DNA of 64,000 bases. Origin: Rippkaea orientalis PCC 8801 (lineage in GTDB: Bacteria; Cyanobacteriota; Cyanobacteriia; Cyanobacteriales; Microcystaceae). A model generated the notes under the pieces. The model made no database searches. It saw only the letters and a list, made by a program, of their open reading frames with translations, and was not told where the DNA came from. The DNA lies in the NCBI RefSeq assembly GCF_000021805.1, contig NC_011726.1, forward strand, positions 2,046,001 through 2,110,000, written 5' to 3'. This document shows positions 35,854 through 45,284 of the stretch, in pieces; positions within the stretch are counted from its first letter, which is position 1; every line of letters begins with the position of its first letter. Made by a program: the position numbers and the translations under genes.

Positions 35854-35888
35854 AGAATCCACTCACTTGAGGGAGTGGAGTATGTCAA
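35854..35888. mobile_element. Orphan IS605/IS200-like end hairpin
   Basis: AGAATCCACTCACTTGAGGG followed by AGTGGAGTATGTCAA. The stem is CCACTC/GAGTGG. The same GAATCCACTC...GTGGAGTxxGTCAA layout forms the right end of the tnpB element at 47030-47060. No transposase gene is here, so this looks like a solo end or a tiny non-autonomous derivative upstream of hemC. Confidence 0.5.
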
Positions 35889-35972
35889 AGTGCAATGGTA
35901 TAATTGTCTGTGCTTAACCCATAGGGAAAATAATTACCCTATGCCTAATTTAGAATTATATAGATAATCTTT

Positions 35973-36935
35973 ATGGCCGTCTCTAGTCCGACTCGCTCCA
36001 TTCGCATCGGTTCCCGCAAAAGTCAATTAGCTTTAGTCCAAACCTATTGGGTACAAAAAGAACTACAACGTCACCATCCCCAACACCAGTTTGACGTGGA
36101 AACCATGAGTACCCAAGGGGATAAAATCCTTGATGTTGCCCTGGCCAAAATTGGCGATAAGGGACTATTTACCAAGGAATTAGAAGTCGCCATGGAACAA
36201 AACCAAGTAGACTTGGCGGTGCATTCCCTCAAAGATTTACCCACCAATCTACCCACAGGCTTAATTTTAGGCTGTGTTACCGAACGGGTTGACCCTGCCG
36301 ATGCCTTAGTCGTCAATAAAAAGCATCTGGATAAACAACTCGATACCTTACCCGAAGGGGCGGTTATTGGGACTTCTTCCCTGCGTCGGTTGGCACAACT
36401 GCGTCACCACTTCCCCCATTTAACGTTTAAGGACGTGCGGGGAAATGTCAATACACGCCTCAAAAAACTCGATGAGGGAGAATATGATGCCATTATTTTA
36501 GCTGTGGCGGGATTACAACGGCTAGATATGAGCGATCGCATTCACCAAGTCATTCCTAGCGAGATCTCTCTCCACGCTGTTGGACAAGGGGCTTTAGGCA
36601 TTGAATGTCGAGAAGGCGATGAAGAGGTGTTAGCCTTACTGAAGGTATTAGAACACGAACCGACGCGCGATCGCTGTTATGCAGAACGGGCTTTTTTACG
36701 AGAACTCGAAGGGGGGTGTCAAGTCCCCATTGGAGTGAACACCGAAATTGAAGGTGATACCCTCACCCTAACGGGAATGGTCGCTAGTCTTGATGGTCAA
36801 ACCCTCTTAAAAGATACTATCAGTGGACCACGGGAGTCTGCTGAACAACTTGGCCGAGACTTAGCCAACCGTCTCAGGGAGGCTGGTGCTGGTGAAGTAT
36901 TAGCAGCAATTTTTGCTCAAATTGAGCGAGGTTAA
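35973..36935 (+). CDS. hemC: Porphobilinogen deaminase (hydroxymethylbilane synthase)
   Basis: A 320-residue enzyme that polymerises four porphobilinogens to hydroxymethylbilane for heme, chlorophyll and bilins. Motifs: [27 protein letters not shown] (catalytic Asp region), [32 protein letters not shown], and [10 protein letters not shown] with the Cys carrying the dipyrromethane cofactor (about 247). Full length. Its 3' end overlaps the convergent gene at 36932 by 4 bp. Confidence 0.96.
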   Translation: MAVSSPTRSIRIGSRKSQLALVQTYWVQKELQRHHPQHQFDVETMSTQGDKILDVALAKIGDKGLFTKELEVAMEQNQVDLAVHSLKDLPTNLPTGLILGCVTERVDPADALVVNKKHLDKQLDTLPEGAVIGTSSLRRLAQLRHHFPHLTFKDVRGNVNTRLKKLDEGEYDAIILAVAGLQRLDMSDRIHQVIPSEISLHAVGQGALGIECREGDEEVLALLKVLEHEPTRDRCYAERAFLRELEGGCQVPIGVNTEIEGDTLTLTGMVASLDGQTLLKDTISGPRESAEQLGRDLANRLREAGAGEVLAAIFAQIERG

Positions 36936-37519
36936 AACAACTTACCCATTCTATGACTTCTGACTTCTACAAGGATTTCTTGGGCAATGAACATCGTAAA
37001 GCGAATTTGTTCAATTTCTGAGAGTTCTTGCCAAGCGTCCTGTTTAATATGGGTTTCTCCCCGCATGGAATAGGCTAAAGGACGGGCAAACACTTCTAAG
37101 TCGTCCTCTGTCCAATTTGTCCACAGGGGTTTGACACATTCAACTAATTCAGTCAGTTGGGAGACATTTTCCATCGCTAGTTGTTCTGCTTGGTCAATAA
37201 TCGTCTCTAAACAGGATGAAGGGACTAATGCTTCAAATTTTCTCACCAATGAATCCCGCAGGTTAGGGGTATTGCCTGATGACCAACAGCGATCAAGATG
37301 GGAAAATAGAATATCTGCTTGGGTTTTAATTTCTGATTCCTCTAAGGCTTCGAGGAGGGAAAATTCGCTTTCAATCTGATTAAAGTAATCTTCTGCGTCT
37401 GGGGTGGTAGTATCCCAAGGATAGGCTTCATCCACATCCAAGAGAAGATCAAGGAGTTCTTCGTTGAAGGACTTGAGAGAGTCTTCTGAATCTAGGGCAG
37501 AGAGGGATGGGTAAGTCAT
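36932..37519 (-). CDS. Conserved cyanobacterial hypothetical protein
   Basis: A 195-residue acidic, helical, soluble protein when started at ATG 37519 ([15 protein letters not shown]). An in-frame ATG at 37549 adds ten residues. Visible features are the acidic N-terminus ([18 protein letters not shown]) and C-terminal [30 protein letters not shown]. No motif of known function. Convergent with hemC with a 4-bp overlap. I cannot assign a role. Confidence 0.65.
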   Translation of the reverse strand: MTYPSLSALDSEDSLKSFNEELLDLLLDVDEAYPWDTTTPDAEDYFNQIESEFSLLEALEESEIKTQADILFSHLDRCWSSGNTPNLRDSLVRKFEALVPSSCLETIIDQAEQLAMENVSQLTELVECVKPLWTNWTEDDLEVFARPLAYSMRGETHIKQDAWQELSEIEQIRFTMFIAQEILVEVRSHRMGKLF

Positions 37520-37796
37520 AGCAGATATACTCGCTTGAGGGGGTATCATGGTGTTCTATTGCTATCTACAAGGCCATCATATAGATTTCCGTAGAAAAGA
37601 GATCTTCTTAGGCAACAGGTAACGCCACATCTGGCAAGAGGGAATTAATTTGAGTATACATCATTACTTTAAGAAAAACTATATTTGATAGATGATTCTT
37701 GCTTGTATAGAGACTGATTAATATATAATTAATTGAATTTTTTAAGAATTTTACTGCTGATTAAACAATTACTAGATTTTTCTAATTTATCAAAAA

Positions 37797-39065
37797 ATGT
37801 CTAGATTATTCCAACTAATTTGGCAGCGATCGCGTCTATATTCTCTCTTCCTAGCCAGTTTTCTGATTCTATTAACCGGGTGTCAGTTGAATCTGTTTGA
37901 GCAGCCATCTCTTATGCGAGGAAGGCTGTTAATTTACCATCCCTTTCAAGGAGAAAATGGTATAATTTTTGAGAATTTCCTCGATAATTTTGAACAACTT
38001 TACCCCGAGGTTCAACTATTAAGTGAATATATTAGAGAGGACAGACTTTCTCAACAGTTTATCTCAAAATCAAGAGCCGGGTTAGGAGCAACAGTCTTGA
38101 TTGATTTTGCACGACATATTCCTCAATTAGTTAAAAGTAATAGTATTCAACCTCTTGAAGATAAAAATATAGATACATCTAGGTTTTTATCTTCAAATAT
38201 CATTCAATCTCGCTATCAGGGTAAAATTTATGGTATTCCTCTGGTTTCTCAGGTGCGTGTACTTTGCTACAATCTAGCTAAACTTCAACCTAATTCTAAT
38301 ACTCAAGATCCTATCCTTACTCAACCTCCTTTTGGGTTAGAAGGACTATTAACACGAGCCAAAAAAGGCTACTCTGTGGGGATGGTTTCCAGTTTTGAAG
38401 ATACGTTTTGGGGGTTAGGCATTTTTGGGGCTAAATTCTTCGATAATCAAGGATTCATTAACCCCCAGTTAGAAGGGTGGGGAAAGTGGTTAGAATGGCT
38501 TAAAAAAGCGGAAACTCAACCTAATTTTATACTCAGTCGCAATCGAGAGATTCTTCATGAAGCTTTTGCTAAAGGGAAGTTGACTTACTACGTTTGTAAT
38601 TCTGATGAAATTGGAGATTTAAAAAATATCTTGAAAGAGAACTTACAGATAGTTTTTCTCCCTGGAGAACCTGACCATCCGGCAACCCCTTTGCTTTATA
38701 CCATAGTGATGATGGTCAATAATAGTGCTAGTCTCCATGAAACTGAATTAGCTTTACAATGGGCACAGTTCATGACTAACCCTGAACAACAATTAAAAGC
38801 ATTAATAGGTTCTTTAAACTTTATTCCTACTAACCAAAAGATCAGTGTTAATCAACAGTTATTACCCATAGAAGCCACTTTACATAAACAGTCTAAAATG
38901 GCACTCACTATTCCCATCGACTCTATAGAAAAAATTCTTAAAATTTTTCAAGAAGGGGAGATTGTATATCAAAAAGCTATGGCCGGAGATCTGACTTCAT
39001 CTCAAGCTGTTCAGGAACTAACTGATATTATTAAAACACAATTGAATTTTCAAACAAGGAACTAA
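37797..39065 (+). CDS. Extracellular solute-binding lipoprotein (family 1-like)
   Basis: A 422-residue lipoprotein. Its signal peptide ends in the lipobox LLTGC (Cys at about 29). The mature part follows the periplasmic binding protein type 2 pattern of sugar-binding family 1: GRLLIYHPFQGENGIIFENFLDNFEQLYPEV near the start, YQGKIYGIPLVSQVRVLCYN, and TPLLYTIVMMVNN later. No ABC permease or ATPase is adjacent. MscS follows after 2 bp and MarC after that, so this binding protein appears to be co-expressed with membrane channels. Confidence 0.85.
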   Translation: MSRLFQLIWQRSRLYSLFLASFLILLTGCQLNLFEQPSLMRGRLLIYHPFQGENGIIFENFLDNFEQLYPEVQLLSEYIREDRLSQQFISKSRAGLGATVLIDFARHIPQLVKSNSIQPLEDKNIDTSRFLSSNIIQSRYQGKIYGIPLVSQVRVLCYNLAKLQPNSNTQDPILTQPPFGLEGLLTRAKKGYSVGMVSSFEDTFWGLGIFGAKFFDNQGFINPQLEGWGKWLEWLKKAETQPNFILSRNREILHEAFAKGKLTYYVCNSDEIGDLKNILKENLQIVFLPGEPDHPATPLLYTIVMMVNNSASLHETELALQWAQFMTNPEQQLKALIGSLNFIPTNQKISVNQQLLPIEATLHKQSKMALTIPIDSIEKILKIFQEGEIVYQKAMAGDLTSSQAVQELTDIIKTQLNFQTRN

Positions 39066-39067
39066 AG

Positions 39068-40411
39068 ATGTCTATTGGAGAACGTTTACCCTCCCCAGAA
39101 GAAGTCGTCGGACGACAAATGCTTTTTTTCGGACGTTCTGATGTTCAAAATCAATTTTTTTCCATCGCTTTCTGTTTAATTCTTGCTTGGTTAATTTCTC
39201 GTAGATTTTGGACTTATTTGACAGCAAAATTTCCTGAAGTGACGGAGTTTTATTGGAATGATCAAAGACTTTCCTTAAGACAATATTTCGCCGCTTTACT
39301 AAACCATTTAGATTTTCCTATTATGAGTTTGGGTTTGCTTAATCTTAGTCAAATTATCTTTGCTAGTCAAAATTGGAAAGAAGGACTTTTATTCGTAGCC
39401 ATTCGTTTATTGTGGGTTTATCTGATTTATCAATTTTTTTTAGTTTCTCTTTATGCTATTTTTCCGTTAAATATTATTCAAAAATTTCATTATCGTCTGT
39501 TTGCTCCTTTGTTGAGTATTTTTATTATTGGCACTATTATTAATTTGTATAATAATGTCTCGCAAATTGCACAAATTCCCCTATTTAATTTATTTAATAC
39601 TGCCATTTCTTTAAGAATTATTTTTTCCCTCGTTGGTGGCCTCTATTTCTGGATAGTTATTGTTGGCTTAATCGAAAATCTATCACTTGATTTTATTCGA
39701 CTGCAACCTAATCTAGATGCTGGATCGGCTGAAGCAAGTTTGCTATTAATCCGCTATTTTTTAATTACATTAGGAATTGTTTTAATCTTAGGTTATATTG
39801 GCGTTAATGCAACCGCGATCGCTGCCATTACTGGAGGTCTATCAGTAGGAATTGGCTTTGGATTACAGCAAGTTGTGAGCAATTTTGTTAGCGGTATTTT
39901 ATTATTATTTGAAGGAGTATTAAAACCGGGAGATATTATTAGTATTGAAGGACAAATTAGTGAAGTAAAAAGCCTGGGAATTAGAGCAACAACGGTTAAA
40001 GTGTTGACAGACAATTCTGAAAAAATCATCCCAAATCAAACTTTTTTTACTTCTGATATTACTACCTATACAGGGAGCGATCGCCTGGTTAATTGTTCTA
40101 TCACTATTGGAGTAGGTTATGATTCCTGCTCCCAACAAGTCATGGATATATTGTTAAAAATTGCTCAGGAACATCCTCAAGTTCTCCAAGACCCTTCTCC
40201 TTCAGCTTTCTTGATTGAGTTTGGGGAATCTACTTTGAATTTTGAGTTGAAATTTTGGCTAGACGATGTTAACCTAAGAACAAGAGTTATAAGTGACATA
40301 AACTGTCAAATTTTAAACAGATTTTCTCAACTTAATATTGAGATTCCTTTCCCCCAAAGAGATATTCATATTTATTCTCAAAGTAACCGATCATTAACTT
40401 CAGATTCGTAA
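39068..40411 (+). CDS. MscS-family mechanosensitive ion channel
   Basis: A 447-residue membrane protein. Several N-terminal helices precede the MscS pore-lining helix and beta domain: NATAIAAITGGLSVGIGFGLQQVVSNFVSGILLLFEGVLKPGDIISIEG (about 245-293), then GIRATTVKVLTDNSEKIIPNQTFF. The GGLSVGIGFGLQ stretch is the TM3a signature. A C-terminal alpha/beta cytoplasmic domain follows (to about 430). It is larger than E. coli MscS (286 residues) because of extra helices. Starts 2 bp after the solute-binding lipoprotein. Confidence 0.92.
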   Translation: MSIGERLPSPEEVVGRQMLFFGRSDVQNQFFSIAFCLILAWLISRRFWTYLTAKFPEVTEFYWNDQRLSLRQYFAALLNHLDFPIMSLGLLNLSQIIFASQNWKEGLLFVAIRLLWVYLIYQFFLVSLYAIFPLNIIQKFHYRLFAPLLSIFIIGTIINLYNNVSQIAQIPLFNLFNTAISLRIIFSLVGGLYFWIVIVGLIENLSLDFIRLQPNLDAGSAEASLLLIRYFLITLGIVLILGYIGVNATAIAAITGGLSVGIGFGLQQVVSNFVSGILLLFEGVLKPGDIISIEGQISEVKSLGIRATTVKVLTDNSEKIIPNQTFFTSDITTYTGSDRLVNCSITIGVGYDSCSQQVMDILLKIAQEHPQVLQDPSPSAFLIEFGESTLNFELKFWLDDVNLRTRVISDINCQILNRFSQLNIEIPFPQRDIHIYSQSNRSLTSDS

Positions 40412-40439
40412 CAACCCTTATGAGGAGATAGGTAAGATT

Positions 40440-41120
40440 ATGAATAAAGTGATCATTAGTAATTTTGCTGCCAGCTTATTTGCGTTATTAAATCCTTTAG
40501 GACTGGTTCCGATTTTTATTAGTTATACAGCGAGGGAAAATCTAGTTGTCAAACGATGGCTGGCCTTGTTTGTTTCTTTAACAGCTTTAGTGTTATTAAT
40601 GATATTTTTATTCACTGGCTCATCATTACTAACATTTTTTGGAATCTCTATAGATTCCTTTCGTATCGCTGGAGGAATGATCCTATTTGTCATAGGTCTT
40701 GGCATCATTAATGGCAATCACAAAAAATCCTCTCAAAATATGGTTTCAGAAGAACAAAATAGCGATTTTAGAGAAGCCCAGTTAGTTTATAGTAAAATTG
40801 TCATTCCCTTAGCCATGCCGTTATTAGTAGGGCCAGGGTCGATCGCTAATGTTATTCTTTATGCCAGTGAAGCAAAAGCAGACAACAACAACACCCTCTT
40901 TGTGGGATTAATGGCAACAATTGTGGTCATTTGTTTCTTGATATTTGTTATTTTACTGGCCGGTCGATGGTTACAGAAACTGCTTGGAGATGTCGGATTA
41001 AATATTTTAAGTCGCATCTTAGGGTTATTAGTCGCCTCCATGGGGATTCAATTTGTCATAACCGGATTATCCAATACTATTCTTAATTCAATTGCTCCCC
41101 AAATTCTAAAAATTCGATGA
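40440..41120 (+). CDS. MarC family integral membrane protein
   Basis: A 226-residue protein with six predicted transmembrane segments. Family features: LFALLNPLGLVPIFISYTA at the start, FRIAGGMILFVIGLGIING, VIPLAMPLLVGPGSIANVILYA and the C-terminal LSRILGLLVASMGIQFVITGL. MarC proteins are of unknown function; the old link to multiple antibiotic resistance was not upheld. It lies 28 bp after the MscS gene with GAGGAG before the start, and probably forms the end of the three-gene operon. Confidence 0.92.
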   Translation: MNKVIISNFAASLFALLNPLGLVPIFISYTARENLVVKRWLALFVSLTALVLLMIFLFTGSSLLTFFGISIDSFRIAGGMILFVIGLGIINGNHKKSSQNMVSEEQNSDFREAQLVYSKIVIPLAMPLLVGPGSIANVILYASEAKADNNNTLFVGLMATIVVICFLIFVILLAGRWLQKLLGDVGLNILSRILGLLVASMGIQFVITGLSNTILNSIAPQILKIR

Positions 41121-41181
41121 AAATGAAATAAAAATATCTAGGATTCATTGCAATTGTTAAAAATGTGAGGTCAATACAATC

Positions 41182-41736
41182 ATGAAAATTCGATCTTTTC
41201 TGTTGCTAACCTTGTTGACTCTAAGTATCACCCTTTTATCCCTTACTCCAAGGGTTTTAACTCAGGATTTGCCTTTCCCTGCGAATGCGACCTTTTTCAC
41301 AGGACAACCCCCCACTTTAGTCAGTGCAGGAACGCCTGATAATGCTATTAATTGGCAATTAGCCCATTATTATTTTACCTTTAATGTTCCTAATTCTTCC
41401 CCTCAATCGGTTGGAAAAGTCTCCATTGAGCAAGAAACCAATGTAGAAACGATTCAGTTTAATTTATCGAATACAACCGCTTTTCAAGGGACGCAAGATA
41501 ACCCAGGTCAATCCCTAACGGTTAAAGTAACCGAGAACACGCAAGATCAAGCGATCGCCATCACCTTTGATCCCCCTGTTCCTCCTAATAGCACTTTTAC
41601 CATTCGCTTAGAAGCTAATCAAAACCCCTCGACTCAGGGAACCTATATTTTCAGAGTAAAAGCCTTTCCTAATGGTGATAATCCCATCGGGTTAGATTTA
41701 GGGGTGGGACGAATCTCCTTTTATCAAAACTTTTAG
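41182..41736 (+). CDS. DUF2808 secreted protein
   Basis: A 184-residue exported protein with a signal peptide ending near RVLTQDL (about 27). The mature part (FPANATFFTGQPPTLVSAGTP, HYYFTFNVPNSSPQSVGKVSIEQ, TFTIRLEANQNPSTQGTYIFRV, GLDLGVGRISFY) matches DUF2808, a family of cyanobacterial secreted beta-rich proteins of unknown function. It lies 100 bp upstream of petJ on the same strand. Confidence 0.85.
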   Translation: MKIRSFLLLTLLTLSITLLSLTPRVLTQDLPFPANATFFTGQPPTLVSAGTPDNAINWQLAHYYFTFNVPNSSPQSVGKVSIEQETNVETIQFNLSNTTAFQGTQDNPGQSLTVKVTENTQDQAIAITFDPPVPPNSTFTIRLEANQNPSTQGTYIFRVKAFPNGDNPIGLDLGVGRISFYQNF

Positions 41737-41836
41737 ACTTGTCTTCATCAAATTTGACAGGCTGTCTTTTGACAGTTTGAACGGTTTCTCGGCAATATAG
41801 AGATGGATTTTCGATTGTTAGTCCGAGGAGAACCCA

Positions 41837-42172
41837 ATGAAACGACTCTTATCGTTAATTTTCCTGGTTTTTGTCTTTTTTGCTGTTATGTTAACTCCTC
41901 CAGCCTTAGCGGGTGATGCGGCTGCCGGAAAAACGGTATTTACTGCTAAGTGTGCCCAATGTCATCTAGGCGGGAAAAACTTAGTAAATCCCGCTAAAAC
42001 CCTCTCAAAAGCGGATTTAGAAGCGAATGGGATGGCTTCTCTAGACGCGATCATCACTCAAGTCACCAATGGAAAAGCAGCTATGCCAGCCTTTGGAAAG
42101 CTTTTAACAGCCGAGCAAATTGAAAACGTCGCTACCTATGTACTCGCACAAGCGGAAGCTGACTGGAAATAG
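41837..42172 (+). CDS. petJ: Cytochrome c6 (cytochrome c553)
   Basis: A 111-residue lumenal electron carrier between cytochrome b6f and photosystem I (or terminal oxidase), an alternative to plastocyanin. The signal peptide ends PPALA-GDAAAG (residue 25/26). Heme binding is CAQCH (about 40-44), with the axial Met in AAMPAF (about 84). ENVATYVLAQAEADWK is typical of the C-terminus. GAGGAG lies 6 nt before ATG 41837. A strong intrinsic terminator follows. Confidence 0.96.
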   Translation: MKRLLSLIFLVFVFFAVMLTPPALAGDAAAGKTVFTAKCAQCHLGGKNLVNPAKTLSKADLEANGMASLDAIITQVTNGKAAMPAFGKLLTAEQIENVATYVLAQAEADWK

Positions 42173-42199
42173 CAACTTTGTTCATAACTACCTGGAATG

Positions 42200-42234
42200 A
42201 TCCCCGATCACTAAATCAGTGATCGGGGATTTTG
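42200..42234 (+). terminator. Intrinsic terminator of petJ
   Basis: ATCCCCGATCAC, loop TAAATCA, GTGATCGGGGAT then TTTTG. Stem of 12 bp, 28 bp past the petJ stop. Confidence 0.85.
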
Positions 42235-42389
42235 CCTGAAACAATTTGGTAATATCAAATAGGTTTAACTTGCTTGAGCAATAACCAATTCAAGGTATCT
42301 TATGAAACTCCTCTATACTTTGAATAATAAATATTAACGTTTAAATCTAAATTTTTTCTGCTTATTTAATTGGCTTAACTAACGTTCTT

Positions 42390-43526
42390 ATGAAAAAGCT
42401 ACGCTTACCTCAATTTTTTAATTATTTAGGAATCTGGACTGTCCCTCTCGTGTCTGTGACAGCTTTCCCGTTTATTTTAAACCATTGGCAACCCTCAGAA
42501 TCAGCCAAAAAAGCAGAAAATCAAGCTGTTTCCTTACCCCCATTAAGTCAACTACAAACCCCTGATGTTCCAGAACCATCCTTAAATTCAACTACGGGAA
42601 GCCAATTACAAAAACCTCGACCGAAACAGCGTCCAGAAACCCCTTCAACGGGGGATAAAGCTTCTAAACCGGAAAAAAAAGCCCCCAAGCAGACCCTATC
42701 TGCTGCAACCTCAAAAACAACCGCCAAGCCATCTCCTCCACCTTCTAGCCCTCCTAAACCCCCTAAGAGATCCTTTGCGCCCCCCCCTCCTAACTATCAA
42801 CCCCCTCCCTTAGAGATTCGAGTCGCTATCCTACGAGGTGAACCTGAAACAACGATTGGAGCCTCCGATCAAGCGACAATTACCGATAGAAATGGTGCTG
42901 GCTTAAAAGCCTTAACCGCGAACCAAGGATTATCGGTACAACCCAATGGTTCCTCCCTCACGGTGGGTAATAGTACCCTTCCTGGGGTAATCTGGGTGAA
43001 GCCAACGCAAGGAAATTTGGTCTATGTCGGCGATCGCTGGTATCGGGGGAAAATTTTGTTAGTTTCCCAAGGCAATAGCCTCTTAGCCGTTAATTATGTT
43101 GATTTAGAGCATTATTTGTATAGTGTGGTCGGAAGTGAAATGCACGCTAATGCACCTACTGAGGCTTTGAAGGCACAGGCGATCGCGGCTCGTTCCTATG
43201 CCCTAGTTCACATGATCCGCCCAGCTAGTTCCTGGTTTGACTTAGGCAATACCCAACGCTGGCAGGTTTACAAGGGATTAAACAGTGAATACAATACCTC
43301 TCATCATGCCGTCCAAGAAACCCAAGGGCAAATTCTCAGCCATAGAGGGGGTGTGGTAGAGTCTTTGTATGCAGCCACCGATGAAATTGTTGCTCGTGCC
43401 CATAGTGGACGGGGAATGAGTCAAACGGGAGCCTACGAATTGGCTAAACAGGGTTATGATTATCAGCAAATTCTCGATTATTATTATCCTGGGGCAAGTT
43501 TAGCCCGATTAGTCTTAAATAATTAA
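42390..43526 (+). CDS. SpoIID/LytB-domain exported protein
   Basis: A 378-residue exported protein. A signal-like N-terminus (about 12-30) is followed by a long Pro/Lys/Ser-rich linker (about 45-150) with many PPP runs. The SpoIID/LytB domain follows from about 150 (LEIRVAILRG... to GNSLLAVNYVDLEHYLYSVVGSEMHANAPTEALKAQAIAARSYAL). SEMHANAPTEALKAQAIAAR holds the conserved catalytic Glu region, and HSGRGMSQTGAYELAKQGYDYQQIL is the C-terminal family block. SpoIID is a peptidoglycan lytic transglycosylase. A wall-remodelling role is inferred. Confidence 0.9.
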   Translation: MKKLRLPQFFNYLGIWTVPLVSVTAFPFILNHWQPSESAKKAENQAVSLPPLSQLQTPDVPEPSLNSTTGSQLQKPRPKQRPETPSTGDKASKPEKKAPKQTLSAATSKTTAKPSPPPSSPPKPPKRSFAPPPPNYQPPPLEIRVAILRGEPETTIGASDQATITDRNGAGLKALTANQGLSVQPNGSSLTVGNSTLPGVIWVKPTQGNLVYVGDRWYRGKILLVSQGNSLLAVNYVDLEHYLYSVVGSEMHANAPTEALKAQAIAARSYALVHMIRPASSWFDLGNTQRWQVYKGLNSEYNTSHHAVQETQGQILSHRGGVVESLYAATDEIVARAHSGRGMSQTGAYELAKQGYDYQQILDYYYPGASLARLVLNN

Positions 43527-43540
43527 TCATTAATAGTTAA

Positions 43541-43972
43541 GTGAACACTACAGCAAGAGAGGTTATTGAGTCGATTTATGGAGCGATTAATCGCCGAGAT
43601 ATTGACTCAGCCATGGAATGGATCGATGATCAGTGTATCTATGAGGATCTCAATTTTCCTCAACCTTTTATCGGCAAAGAAAAAGTCAAGGAACTGTTTG
43701 CAGAATCAATGCAAAATATCCCCGATGATTTGCAATTTGTCATTGATGATATTACCAGTGAAGATAGTTTAGCAGTAGGGGTTCTCTGGCATCTTGAACT
43801 TAATGGAATGACTTTTCCTAATAGTCGGGGAGCGAGTTTTTATCGTTTATCTGAGACAACCCGTAAGTTAGTGTTTGGTCGTGATTTAGTAGAACCTCCC
43901 GTTAAACTCGGCAAGATAGCCTTTTTGATTATCCGCCTAGTGATGCCGTTGCTCAGAAAAATGTTAAAATGA
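43541..43972 (+). CDS. SnoaL/NTF2-like protein
   Basis: A 143-residue NTF2-like fold. TAREVIESIYGAINRRDIDSAMEWIDDQCIYEDLNFPQPFIGKEKVKELF is the typical helix-strand opening of SnoaL-like proteins. The start is GTG 43541. The C-terminus (LGKIAFLIIRLVMPLLRKMLK) is an amphipathic or membrane-touching helix, unusual for plain SnoaL enzymes. Ligand unknown. It lies 14 bp after the SpoIID-like gene, so the two are probably co-transcribed. psbA follows with its own promoter. Confidence 0.8.
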   Translation: MNTTAREVIESIYGAINRRDIDSAMEWIDDQCIYEDLNFPQPFIGKEKVKELFAESMQNIPDDLQFVIDDITSEDSLAVGVLWHLELNGMTFPNSRGASFYRLSETTRKLVFGRDLVEPPVKLGKIAFLIIRLVMPLLRKMLK

Positions 43973-44027
43973 CTTGTCACATAAGGTAAACTTATAGTTA
44001 ATATAAAAACAACTTTAGTTAATTTTC

Positions 44028-44056
44028 TTTACAAATCTTGAAAAAGTCGTTAATAT
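44028..44056 (+). promoter_or_regulatory. psbA promoter
   Basis: TTTACA (44028-44033), 17 bp, TAATAT (44051-44056). Optimal spacing. Expected transcription start near 44063 and a leader of about 47 nt with AGGA at 44095-44098. Confidence 0.8.
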
Positions 44057-44109
44057 AAAAATGTCAAACAAATTGCACCTTGACAAATACATACAGGAAT
44101 CATAAGCAC

Positions 44110-45180
44110 ATGACTACCACCTTACAACAACGCGAGAGCGTTTCCGTTTGGGAGCAGTTCTGTCAGTGGGTAACAAGCACCAACAACCGTCTTTATGTCG
44201 GCTGGTTCGGTACTTTAATGATCCCCACCCTCTTAACTGCAACCACTTGCTTCATCATCGCTTTCATCGCTGCACCTCCCGTGGACATCGATGGTATCCG
44301 TGAACCCGTTGCTGGTTCTTTACTTTATGGAAACAACATCATCTCTGGTGCAGTTGTTCCTTCTAGCAACGCTATCGGATTACACTTCTACCCCATCTGG
44401 GAAGCTGCTTCTCTTGATGAGTGGCTCTACAACGGCGGACCTTACCAATTAGTAGTCTTCCACTTCTTAATCGGAGTATTTTGCTACTTAGGCCGTCAGT
44501 GGGAACTATCTTACCGCTTAGGAATGCGTCCTTGGATTTGCGTAGCCTACAGCGCACCTGTTTCCGCAGCTACTGCCGTGTTCTTAATCTACCCCATCGG
44601 ACAAGGTTCTTTCTCTGATGGAATGCCTTTAGGAATTAGCGGAACCTTCAACTTCATGTTCGTGTTCCAAGCTGAGCACAACATCCTAATGCACCCCTTC
44701 CATATGTTGGGAGTTGCTGGTGTCTTTGGTGGTTCTTTGTTCTCCGCTATGCACGGTTCTTTAGTCACCTCTTCCTTAGTCCGTGAAACCACTGAAATCG
44801 AGTCTCAAAACTACGGTTACAAGTTCGGACAAGAAGAAGAAACCTACAACATCGTAGCTGCTCACGGATACTTTGGACGTTTAATCTTCCAATACGCATC
44901 CTTCAACAACAGCCGTGCCTTACACTTCTTCTTAGGTGCATGGCCTGTAATCGGTATCTGGTTCACCGCAATGGGTGTATCTACCATGGCTTTCAACCTC
45001 AACGGTTTCAACTTCAACCAATCGATTCTTGACTCACAAGGTCGCGTAATCGGAACCTGGGCTGATGTACTCAACCGTGCAGGAATTGGAATGGAAGTAA
45101 TGCACGAGCGCAACGCTCACAACTTCCCCTTAGACTTAGCTTCTGCTGAGCCTGTGTCTGCTCCTGCTATCAATGGTTAA
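44110..45180 (+). CDS. psbA: Photosystem II D1 protein
   Basis: A 356-residue D1 with all key residues in register: Y161 (YZ), D170, E189, H190, H198, H215, S264, H272, H332, E333, H337, D342 and the processing site after A344 (LDLA-SAE). Residue 130 is Gln, as in the D1:1 (growth-light) form rather than the Glu130 high-light form. ATG 44110 is the true start; an in-frame TTG at 44080 would add ten residues absent from D1. The C-terminal extension is 12 residues, slightly shorter than the common 16. The codons are unusually uniform, as in highly expressed genes. Confidence 0.99.
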   Translation: MTTTLQQRESVSVWEQFCQWVTSTNNRLYVGWFGTLMIPTLLTATTCFIIAFIAAPPVDIDGIREPVAGSLLYGNNIISGAVVPSSNAIGLHFYPIWEAASLDEWLYNGGPYQLVVFHFLIGVFCYLGRQWELSYRLGMRPWICVAYSAPVSAATAVFLIYPIGQGSFSDGMPLGISGTFNFMFVFQAEHNILMHPFHMLGVAGVFGGSLFSAMHGSLVTSSLVRETTEIESQNYGYKFGQEEETYNIVAAHGYFGRLIFQYASFNNSRALHFFLGAWPVIGIWFTAMGVSTMAFNLNGFNFNQSILDSQGRVIGTWADVLNRAGIGMEVMHERNAHNFPLDLASAEPVSAPAING

Positions 45181-45207
45181 TTCCTGTTGATGACAACTAA
45201 ATATTAA

Positions 45208-45243
45208 GCAAAAAGCACTCTCAGCAATGGGAGTGCTTTTTGC
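45208..45243 (+). terminator. Intrinsic terminator of psbA
   Basis: GCAAAAAGCACTC, loop, GAGTGCTTTTTGC. Symmetrical stem with T-run, 28 bp past the psbA stop. Confidence 0.88.
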
Positions 45244-45284
45244 TATATTTGATTTGAGCCTTGTAGAATCTGGGAAATGTCACC

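Noticed and set aside
44080-44109. In-frame TTG start and TTGACA hexamer just before psbA
   Set aside because: D1 starts at [10 protein letters not shown] (44110). TTGACA at 44080 lies too close to the ATG to be the main -35; the better promoter is 44028-44056.
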